The notes under the pieces: model-generated
What the model saw: the letters and a program-made list of their open reading frames with translations, nothing else
What the model was told of the DNA's origin: nothing
Databases searched by the model: none
Shown here: positions 35,601 through 47,600 of the stretch, one piece after another
How positions within the stretch are numbered: position 1 is the stretch's first letter
Layout: each line of letters opens with the position of its first letter
NCBI GenBank assembly: GCA_934045905.1
Contig: OW203768.1
Span: forward strand, 12,056,316 to 12,120,315
Source of the DNA: Leuctra nigra
Lineage: Eukaryota; Arthropoda; Insecta; Plecoptera; Leuctridae
DNA: 64,000 nt
Reading direction: 5' to 3'
Position numbers and translations under genes: made by a program

Positions 35601-38600
35601 TGGGGCGCCACCATCGGCGCTGAAACCAGTTTCATCTCGGAGTGACGCTACTACGTGAAGACGTGAACGGGCTGATCTTTATACTATGCTATTACCATGT
35701 TTTACCGGCATATCTTTATGAATATAATTGTTCAGATCGCCATTTATAACGATAAAACACTAAGTTTTAACAAGGTAATATCATGGTAATAGAGTTATTG
35801 GGAGGTATAATGCTTTACCGGTATAAAGTTATGCCGTTTTAAAATTTGAATATCAGATTGGAAGGTTTTGGTCAGGTATCCCACTGTATCTCTCTGGAGA
35901 GAAGGTATTCCCAATTCCATTCTGATGGATTCCGGTCACGGCCATAAGGATTAACATTGCATGGAATCGAATTCCATCAGAATTGGGAATTCAAATGTTC
36001 TATAATAGGGCTCCAGGTCCCTGTATGAAGAACCGAGATCATGTGTAAGAAGACTGTTGTAAGTGAAGAGAGTACGCGATGGTTGTAAGAACAGCAGGAG
36101 TGTTGCATTGTGTTCGTGAGATTGTGGGAGGTCAGATGCAGTTGAATAACGGACTGCTTTTTATGCAAAGCATTTGAAAACGGATTGGAATGTTTTGGTC
36201 GTGACTTGATAAAGCGCGAAATTTTTAAATTTGAAAAACAGACTGGAACCTCCAGAAGTTTTAAACGTGCGATATTTAAACTGACTTCTAGAAGTCTGTG
36301 AATTTTTAAAGTTGAGTTGAACGACTACTAAAAAGACAGCGAAATTTAACTGAAAATATAAGAAAGATTGAAAACAGGTTAAAACTTTGTGACTAAGAGA
36401 GAAGTGGTCTAGTGGTCTAAAAGGCCTAGGTAGTTGTCAACTTTTCCAAGTTTTAAACAATGAAAACACGTGCGGTTTCAAAACGTGACAGCTCAAGAAA
36501 TGACCCCTGGACTTCCACGTAATTTTAACTGAAATGTCTAGGAGTTTAAAATGCTTATCAGAAATGCAAGAAACAAGTTACATTTCACGCTTTTGATCCA
36601 CATTACCACAATTTTGAGAGGATTTCGATCTAAAGTGTAGTAAATCGTATGACAGAGAAATGTTTCACAAGAAGACAAGAGTTTTATTGTTCTCGTGAGA
36701 CTGTAGGAAGTCAAATGCATAACGGACTGCTCGACTTTTTAATTCCGTGCAAACTGTTTTATAACAGTCTAAGAATTTGAAAAACAGATTGGAATGTTTA
36801 GATCAATTATACATAAAAAGCGCGACATTCAAACTTATAATAGAATGATGAAGCAAGACTCTTAAAATGAAAATGATCGAATAATTGAAAATTAAGATTT
36901 TCTAACACAAAATTAACTAGGTATGCAAAAATACGAAAGCTAAATAAATATAACAATATAACTATACAAAACAAACATAATTGTCGATTTCAATCATTCT
37001 TGCGGTGAGCTCAAAAACTAGTAATTTTGTCTTCATCCAATCATATTTTGTAATTGAAACCCAGTAATTTTGAAAGAGAGACTTCAATATAACTGCATAA
37101 TTCTTGACTTCAGTCAAATTGCAATTTATATGGCTATGATTAGGTTAGGTACATGATTCTAAAAGACTGCAAAGCAAAACCGTAAAAATGGACATCGGTC
37201 CTTCTACCTCTAAGATACAGATATGTAGTAGCTACACTCCAGGCCAAAACTTTTGCACGTTTAGATCATGTGAGAGAAAGAATTTCGAGGCCGAAAAATG
37301 TAAAAAAGCACACATTTCTCATGAAATGGAGCCTTTTGTGTGTATTCTACTCCTCTTCTCTCGTGTTTCCGAGTACAGATGTTTAGGGCAGAAGACCGCG
37401 TTCATTTGTGTCTCTAAATTCATGTTCTTGACCCAGTTGAATTGATATTGTAACGGGTTGACATTATTCCACTTGCATTTGCATAGAACTCATATCGTGT
37501 TGACTTCGTACCTTCATTGAAATTCACACCGCATTCTTTCGTTTCACAAGAAACCGTCAGGAAGAATCCAAAGGTGCATATAAAATATACGCGGAACGCA
37601 TAATAACAACGGGTATAAATATGTTGAAACTTTTAAGAGCATTTTATACCAGAACTAAGCCGGATATGAAAATAAACGAAGTTCAAGCATATTGTAACTT
37701 CTGCATGTTGTCTACTGTTTGACTTTTGGTGGATTTCTAAAAACACAATTAATATCCTACAATAAATGGAGCATTTTTTGTGGATTCCATGCTCCTTCGC
37801 CCCTTCAATACCGGCAGTATTGGAAGCTTCTATAATTTTTGATTATTTAACTTGCGTTAAATGTTTCTTTGAGATAAGCACTTAAAATAATAATAAACAA
37901 AATTTCAAATTACCCATTTGTGATTTTAGAAACAATTTGTGTTGTATCAAGTCAACAAGAGCTGAGAAAATAAGTTTTGAACATGAACCTTCCCTTGAGA
38001 TATTTTAAAAAAATAAATGAGCGAATCTTACCCTCATACACTTTCAGAAAGTTTTTATCCATACTTTCACTGCTCTAATAAAAAAACAAAAATTATAATA
38101 TCCAGTCTTCTACCTAACGCCACTAACCTTCAGTCGTCACTACTTTAGGCGTCGTGCTCGCCGCCGTCGCCGCGACGTCGACACTCGTCCACGTCACCAA
38201 TCCCCCGGACGTCGTCGGCTGCTCGACGTCGTTGGGGACCGGCGTCGAGCTGGGGCGCGGCGGCTTCGACGCCGTCGTCTTCACCGGCTTCGGCGTCGTC
38301 TGCGTGATGAGTGACACCGACGCCAGACCGTCGGACGGCGTCGTCGACGGCTTCTTCAGCGGCTTCTTCGTCGGAGGTTTCCTTGTGGTAGTCGTCGTCG
38401 TCGACGTCGTCGCAGGCTTCGGAGCAGAAGTCGGTTTAGGAGTAGTAGTTTTCGACGTGGTCTCAGAGAAAGTCGTGACTAATTTGATTGGTTTCGTCGT
38501 CGATCTCGGCGTCGTAGTCGTCGCTTTAGTCACCTTCGGCGTCGTCGCCAGCGTCGGTTTCGGAGTTGTTTTCGGCGGCTTTACGGACGGCTTGGGTTTC

Positions 38601-41600
38601 ACAGTACTCGACGGCGTCGGTTTCACGGAAACTTTAGTTGGTTTCGTCGTCGCTTCGCTCGGTTTCCCTCCTGCCGACGTCGGCGCCGGTCTGGGGGACG
38701 ACGTCGTCGTCTTGCGGTCCACGTTGACGGTGTTGGCGTTGTCCTCCACCGACTGGAACGTAGACAGCTGGTAATTCATCTCCGTGGTCGTTGGTTCGGT
38801 CACCGGCCGCGTCACTACAGTCGGTTTCTTCGTAATTACTTCATCCTTAATCGGTTTTTTCGTAATCGGCTCGTAGATTAGTGGTTTCTTTGTGATTGGC
38901 TCGTAGATTATAGGTTTCTTAGTGATTTGTGGGTCATCTTTGATTGGTTTCTTTGTGATTGACGACGTCGTGGGTGGTCTCCTGGTGATGACGGGCTCCT
39001 TGACGGGGTCCTTGATGACGGGGTCGTCTTTGAGCGGCGTCTTGGTGACGAACTCGATCTTGGTCATCGACTCTGTCGTGTGGGTCTTCGACGTCGTCGT
39101 CATCTCTGTCGTGATGGGCTGGAACAAACAGATCATGATGTCAGTTGTCTCAACTGCTGACTCTATCCTCATCTCTGACAGCAATTGTACATTACAATGA
39201 TAAGAAGACACTTGTTACACTTTATTTTTTTTCAATTTGTTTACAAATTAGTAAATTGTTGTATGGCAAACTATATTGTGTAAAAATGAAATATTCGTAA
39301 AATGTATTACGATTATCACACCAGTTATCAACAATGCTATTAAGTTTTGTCAAAACAAGATACTGTTGCCTATTTAATTATACCTTCAAATATAATTAGC
39401 TGATAATATGCATGAAATGAGCTCATTCCACTCGAAATACGTATAATTGAAATCAGTATCACAAATTGCGACTAACTAACGTACAGTCGGCTGAAGTAAC
39501 AACAGTTCGGATTCTAAAACAAAACGTCTGCACTTCCTAATTAAACCACTGATACCGGTCCAGTCTTGTACCATCTTGTAGGTACTTTCGGAGCGTGCCT
39601 AATGGAGTATCTTCGGGGCTAAGTGAACAGTTATCCATATCTATCCAATGTCGCTACTTTTACATTGCCCGAGCGTACGCTACATATCTGCTAAACGTAT
39701 CTTATCCACCAAGTATTATCGTCTGCAACGTCGTCACCGGTGAAATGTCATCACCACCTGATTTTGTCCAGTACAAGTTACCCACTGAGTTGCGCTCGTG
39801 TCATTCGTCGTACTGGACGATGATGAAGTCAATACTGAATCAAGTCTGTCTCATTGCATTGTTGGCTGTAAATGGTTCTCCACAAAACTATTACGATGTT
39901 AAAAGTAAGCATTGAAAGCTCTATAGACTCTGGGGTTCCTCAATAATCGATAAGCGATATTTTTTGAACTTTCAAACTGTTCAAGATAGGTGCTTATTTA
40001 TATCTTCTTCGCAGATTCTACCGGGTACACATGCCTCAAAAGCGTCGTAGCATTGGATACGACTGCGAAAGCATTCTGGTATGACTTCGATCACACCTGG
40101 AAAGACATGTTTTTTACCTGCAAACAATACGTGGACGCTTCGTATATTATCTGGGACTACAAGAATCTGACTGAATCCGAGAAGCAGCTATGTGGAGACA
40201 GATTGGTGCCGTACACCGTCCCTTCAGAGCACATGATACTTTATGATGAATGGTTTTTTGTGGTTAGTATGAAACAATAGTCATAAGAGAGTCAACAGGC
40301 CTGGGGTAAGCGAATAGGAAATGCATGGTTCGTCAAAACGTTATTTTGACATTTCTCTTCACGCTAGCAGAATTAAAAAAAAAAAACAGATAGTAACGAC
40401 CCAACGTCTATACAATACTCTCTTATAAAGGTTGATCCGAACGAGGGATTTCAGTGTTCGGAAGTATTCGGCTTTTCCCACTTCGTGACGTCAACACAGC
40501 CGGCAACTGCTTGATAGTCTGTATGCGCTGGCATGTGATTTAGATAGAAATGTCCTACTCCATGACGTCACAGAGTAGGACAAAGCCGAATACTTCCGAG
40601 TACTGAAATCCCTCGATCGGTTCAACCTTTAGAAGAGAGTATTGTATAGACGTTGGTAACGACCCATTACAGACTAAATAATGCCGCAAACTGCAGTACT
40701 TTATGACCTCTGGTACGACCTCAATGTGTTAAATACGATTATGTGGTGCAATATTAAGTCTAATGGACTGTATTAAGCTGTAATGGGTCGTTACTATCTG
40801 ATTTTTTTAAATTCTTTTAGCGTGAAGAGATATTTACGGGACACGTTGAGTGAGTGGTTAACGCTCTGAACTTGTATTCCGGAGGCCCGGGTTCGATTCC
40901 CGCGGCCGTCCTTCCTGACTGGGATTTTTTCGTGGATTTCCCTCAGTCGACAGGCAAATGCTGGGAAGGTACCCTACTAATAGGCCACGACCGCCTCCTT
41001 CCTACCTTCCATACTAACCTACTCTTCACCATCATCTGCCAATCATCATCATAATCATTCATGCGTCGCCATTAGCCTCGCTGCAGAACAGTGCGACGTT
41101 AAGCCCCAGAAATAAAAACTTTTTGACGAACCATGCATATTTCCCGTTCGCTTACCCTTAAATTCTTGGTATAGAATTCCGCATTGAGGACCACAAGTTG
41201 TATGGATATTCACAAACGGCAATTTTTTCAGGGTTCCATTTACAACACGATTGAACCCGATTTCAATGAATCTTATCCAGACTTCGCGGCTGCGATCAAT
41301 ATGACATCTGGTGTCCACGACTTCGTATCACTCAACATTCCTATGTTTCAATGTGTAATATGTAAAAGAGAGGCGAACATACCAAAAACAATTCCTCACA
41401 TTTGGCCACTAGATGAAACTCTATTCGGTTTCAACATCGTCTTCACAAGCAAGGAACCGGCAGGTGACAGTTTTGAGAAAGATGTTCCATTGAAGAACAG
41501 TTTGATTCAAGATCTGGTCAGAGTTTTGTCGGTCATGCCCGCGAACATCCATCTAATACGAGCTTCCATTGAGGAGAACCGGCATGTGGTACATATGAGA

Positions 41601-44600
41601 GTTTTGGAAGAAGTGTTATATTATGACGAGGACACTGCAGTCACGTTTAGACAATTCCTTCTGACCAACTGGTGGACGGCGGGATTCTGCATGCCCGAGA
41701 GTACGATCAACTCCGCTGGTGACACATACACCTGGACCCAAGCTGGACAATGTAAGTGCAACTAAAGATTTTTCTAGAAAGCTAGAAGGTTGTCTTCATT
41801 ATCTAAAACTGCGAATGACCGGACTTCAATCATTTATGGCCAGTTTCTCCACCTCTGGTCAGAATTTCGTATAATCCTCTCGTGAATGATTTTAGTGGAT
41901 TACTTTCACGAATACCTAAACCAGAGAGTTGCAGAATCCGGCCCTAAAAGTATTGTCTTCTTTTAAAAGTATTTTTGCTTTTCATCCTGATTGATTGATT
42001 TTTCTTCAATTCCGACAGAATCTGATTTGTATAGGTAAGAGAATTTCAAGCATCGCAGAGAAGACGCAAGTGACGAGTGAATTAATTTTCTTGCAGATGA
42101 TGTGCAATCCCACGTCGTCCATGAAAGACAGGAGGTCGCTACTCGGAAGTGCGTTTGGAACAATTCTCGAATAGTTCAAGACGCTCAGTGGATTGATGTC
42201 GAGTACTTTGACGTCACTTGGCAGTCGTGCACTTTCAGCGGTGTAGTGGACGATGTTCACTTAACCGCCAATGGTGGTCAGACATACTTCGGGAATGAAG
42301 CGTACCTACCCCTATTGTTATTGTACAGGGCAAATACCAGTGATAGTATGCTAGATCTGACCAAGACAAGTTTCACAATTGAACAATTTTTTCTGGTTTA
42401 TTTTGGAGCTTTATCTTACTCAGCCTATCTCTTGAATATGGCGGACTATGTAATTCACCATGACATTCTAGGAATTATAGAATCTATGTTTGTGAAACTG
42501 AAACTGTTGTCCGGTGACAAACACCTGGCGATGGGATACGGAAACTACAACGCATTGTTCGCGATTAATCTCACGGAGGCGAGAAACCTTGTCGGCGTCG
42601 AGTCTCTCCCAGTGACTACGAATTTCATTAGTGTAGGATTTCAAACTACAAATTCCAGTTTCAATGCAGCAACTGGCACTGACATCAAGATAACCGTCTC
42701 CGAAAATCTTCTCGGAGAAAATTCTCGTGCCATGTTCTCGATTTTCATAGATTCAAATTTCTTACCAGATAGACAGAGTTTTATAGGGAAGAAATACGAA
42801 TATGTCGGGCAAGTAATTCTTGACAACGAAGAGTCTACGACCATTCATTCCGATGACTACATAGACATCTGGATCAACAATACCGATTTACACTATTGTA
42901 ATGCCTACACCTGCATGCAGTACAAGCCGCGTACTTGTGCTTCTTACGATTTCACATCCCAGTCTTGGTCGATACGTCACTGTAAGGCGCTGCGGTCAAC
43001 TCGGAGCGGCCTTGAAGTGTTCCGATGCAGCCATCTTGACCACAACGACCGCACAACCCGCGGGTACTTCAAGGTCTACTTCCACGTCGACACGTTTGCA
43101 GACTACCTCGAACGCAACCCGGACTTCGCTACTGTGATGGTCGTCGATGGGGCCCTTTCCGTTGCCGGGTTGCTGAGCATCTATTTAACGGCAATATTCT
43201 ACAAGGAATGGGCAGAAGACCTCGGTCACAAGATGCTGCTTCACATGGTCACCGCATTGGCAGTGAATCTAGCGCTTGGGTTCGTAAACAATGTTGTCCA
43301 TGTTGATACAACTAGTGTCTGGTGCATTCCACTTGGAGCCATTCGACATTACACCTTCCTCGCGATGTTCTTCTGGATGCTGGTGCTGTCAGGGTTACAG
43401 ATGAAGAGATTGATGACCATCACAGGAGCCAAAGACATCTCGCATCTGTTGTCGAAGGCGTTCGCTTTTGCTTGGGGATTGCCGTTGATACCGGTTGGCA
43501 CGCTTCTGGCGTGGAACACGAGCTTCTACAAGGCGACGGACGACAACAGTGGTTCCTGTTATCCGTCCAAGACAGCGTTCAAGGTCACCGTCCTGGCGCC
43601 TGTGGGATGCATCCTGGTGTTTAACATCATAGTCTACATCCGAGTCGTGATCCATATTTTCGGATGTTTACAGAGATGTAATGATGGACCAGTTATTCAG
43701 CGTCATGGAATTGACGAAACAACGAAGCAGTTGCGTTGCTTGGGAATGAGTATCTTTATATTCTTCTTGTTTGGGTTTAGTTGGTGGTGTGATTTTCTGT
43801 CGGAGTCAAAAGTAATTCACAGTGATTTCTTATATGAATATTTGTTTTTGATTACAGCCTCAACGCACGTTTTTATATTGGCTTTGTTCTTTGTTGTTTT
43901 CGACAAAAAGGTTCGTGATTTTTGGCTTAAGAAAAACAAGAAAAAGTAAAATAAGTAAAATAGTCTTCGTTAGTTTTAATGCATCAGAAAATCATTCTAT
44001 TGTCATCCTTTCGCAATCGTACAAAATGTCTAAATGTTCGTGCAAGTACAACGTTGGCTAGTTGGTGTTGTGGCGTTATGAGCGGTAATCGCGACCAATT
44101 ACTAAAATCATGAGGCTTTAAACACGAACGCAAGAGTGATGGTGTTAAAGTAGAATATAATCACAATGCCTTGAAAATGTTCTCATGTATTGCACACTAA
44201 TATTGACTCTTACAGAAAAACTATTTAAAACTTTTATCGCAAAGAATCATGAATTTCGTTTTAAAAATCTTGTATGTTTCGTTTGCTCTCATTTATAACT
44301 TTTAAACAATTTAATATATACTTTTAGCAATTTATAATCTAAACATTTTGTTAATTATGGTACCTATACAATAAAAAAATATTTTTAAGACATGTTGTAT
44401 TCCAGTGTGATTGGCCCATGTATTTCAGGATAATCATATAATATGTTTTAATATTTTTATAATTATCGAAAGATATATTATCCACACAATGTAATTTGCA
44501 AGACTCGACATTTTTCAATGTTTTGGAAAACGTGGAGTACCAAACGGATTGGCTCTCGAGAAATACGGGCTCGAACCTGGACCATCTAAATGCTGTAAAA

Positions 44601-47600
44601 CCACAATATTATGTCCGATCTCAGAGTTGAAGCACTTACTATTCCTTATAGCTGATGCCTCATTAAAGATTTATACGAAAAATCCTGATCAATACATCGT
44701 CCTTCACGCCTCTCCAAAATCGCAAAGTCAAATCAAGTCGCTTTTTATTTTAAGATTTACGAAATGTTACACATAAAGAAGGGCACCAAATCGTCCCATA
44801 TGTTTTCGCTCCTCAGTCAAATCTTTGAACCATAAGTTCAAAAATTGTGTTTTTATCTGATTTCATGAAAAAGTGCCGTCTTAAAAACGATTCAAAAGAC
44901 CATTTTAATTAGTATATTTTACATTAATTTTTAAAGATAATCTTTCTTTCAGCTATGTTTTCAAAGTTAGCTGCTGGTTGGTTAGGAATGTCCACCTGAT
45001 CATTGACTCTGGTTGTGTTTTGGCGCTGCGAGGGTGTAGTCACGTGCTATCTGTGATCTTGCGGGAGGCGTTAGCGAGGGGCGTTAGCGAGAGGCGTTAG
45101 CGACTGACGCGCACAAGTGTACGGATGATTTGTGTTCTCTCGTGTCACACCCACACTCTATGCGGGTTTCACGAACTCGAATCGGCGCAGTTAGTCATGG
45201 AGAACTTAACCTTACTTCCCCGGGAGGAGAGAAGAGAGTTCAAGAGATTTCGATCGACCGCAGATGGAACGCAATTTGTTGACACCCCTAAACAATTCCA
45301 TTCACAGCGAAGTTACTTATCTCATACGCTAAACAGGAATTTCAATGAGTCCAAGAATTTTAAAAACGATTTAACCTTTTGGTAAGGTAAAACAAAAAGC
45401 GCGAAATTGAGTACTACAAATTAACTTTCTTGTATTTTTATTATAAATGTCCGAAGATAAGTGGCTCGATAAAAAAATTAAATTGACGAAACATTCCATA
45501 TTCAAATAAATTTAAATATTGACGGATTATTAAATTTAAAACAGGAATTTAAGTTGCAAAACTATGGCGAAAATTACATTTGAAATGTAAAAATATACAC
45601 TTATTTTATGCCTATAAGTGGCAGCCAGATACTGAGCACTTTCAAGAATAGTGACTATAGCAATAATATCACCGTCTAATGTTCGTCCTTCATTGTGGTA
45701 ACATGACGTGGTGGGGGGACAAGAGGCGTACATTTACCCCGGATTCAGGACTGATGCTGGACCATAGAGCGTCCCCGAGCCCCGAATCCCGGACCCAAGG
45801 AGGTTATATAACTACAACCTCCTTGATCCTTGACCAGCGAACATAATCCTAGACAGTACCTTGTTGTACGCTGGCTTGCCCGGATGGAAGCCAGGCGGCG
45901 CTGACGGCGGGAACACCGGCAAGTGATTGCTCTCATTGTTGTGCCCTCCGTCGTCGTGGAGTCTGCAGCAGGAGCCGAAGTAGAAGCGATCTATGCAGGT
46001 GCCGAGATGCGTCCCGTTGCTCTTCAGACAGCTGATCGCAAACATGCACACTCCAGACTCTCCAGTCCTTCTGCTGACGCACGGCAGATGCCGGATGTTG
46101 CGACCAGAACCTGGGGACAAAGTCGACACATGAGAACATGCACACTCCAGACTCTCCAGTCCTTCTGCTGACGCACGGCAGATGCCGGATGTTGCGACCA
46201 GAACCTGGGGACAAAGTCGACACATGAGAACATGCACACTCCAGACTCTCCAGTCCTTCTGCTGACGCACGGCAGATGCCGGATGTTGCGACCAGAACCT
46301 GGGGACAAAGTCGACACATGAGAACATGCACACTCCAGACTCTCCAGTCCTTCTGCTGACGCACGGCAGATGCCGGATGTTGCGACCAGAACCTGGGGAC
46401 AAAGTCGACACATGAGAACATGCACACTCCAGACTCTCCAGTCCTTCTGCTGACGCACGGCAGATGCCGGATGTTGCGACCAGAACCTGGGGACAAAGTC
46501 GACACATGAGAACATGCACACTCCAGACTCTCCAGTCCTTCTGCTGACGCACGGCAGATGCCGGATGTTGCGACCAGAACCTGGGGACAAAGTCGACACA
46601 TGAGAACATGCACACTCCAGACTCTCCAGTCCTTCTGCTGACGCACGGCAGATGCCGGATGTTGCGACCAGAACCTGGGGACAAAGTCGACACATGAGAA
46701 CATGCACACTCCAGACTCTCCAGTCCTTCTGCTGACGCACGGCAGATGCCGGATGTTGCGACCAGAACCTGGGGACAAAGTCGACACATGAGAACATGCA
46801 CACTCCAGACTCTCCAGTCCTTCTGCTGACGCACGGCAGATGCCGGATGTTGCGACCAGAACCTGGGGACAAAGTCGACACATGAGAACATGCACACTCC
46901 AGACTCTCCAGTCCTTCTGCTGACGCACGGCAGATGCCGGATGTTGCGACCAGAACCTGGGGACAAAGTCGACACATGAGAACATGCACACTCCAGACTC
47001 TCCAGTCCTTCTGCTGACGCACGGCAGATGCCGGATGTTGCGACCAGAACCTGGGGACAAAGTCGACACATGAGAACATGCACACTCCAGACTCTCCAGT
47101 CCTTCTGCTGACGCACGGCAGATGCCGGATGTTGCGACCAGAACCTGGGGACAAAGTCGACACATGAGAACATGCACACTCCAGACTCTCCAGTCCTTCT
47201 GCTGACGCACGGCAGATGCCGGATGTTGCGACCAGAACCTGGGGACAAAGTCGACACATGAGAACATGCACACTCCAGACTCTCCAGTCCTTCTGCTGAC
47301 GCACGGCAGATGCCGGATGTTGCGACCAGAACCTGGGGACAAAGTCGACACATGAGAACATGCACACTCCAGACTCTCCAGTCCTTCTGCTGACGCACGG
47401 CAGATGCCGGATGTTGCGACCAGAACCTGGGGACAAAGTCGACACATGAGAACATGCACACTCCAGACTCTCCAGTCCTTCTGCTGACGCACGGCAGATG
47501 CCGGATGTTGCGACCAGAACCTGGGGACAAAGTCGACACATGAGAACATGCACACTCCAGACTCTCCAGTCCTTCTGCTGACGCACGGCAGATGCCGGAT

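Larger units (their letters stand above)
40303..41162. mobile_element. Outer foldback element filling receptor intron 2
   Basis: Outer arms: GGGTAAGCGAATAGGAAAT...ATGGTTCGTCAAAA on the left, and TTTTTGACGAACCATGCATA...CGCTTACCC on the right. Further inner arms include TCTTCACGCTA and CAGATAGTAACGACCCATTA with its complement near 40782-40800. Two other elements are inserted in it (40402-40655 and the SINE at 40836-41117). Confidence 0.75.

Noticed and set aside
38154..38774. 206-codon + strand ORF
   Set aside because: Antisense shadow of the Thr/Pro-rich protease exon 38128-39118.
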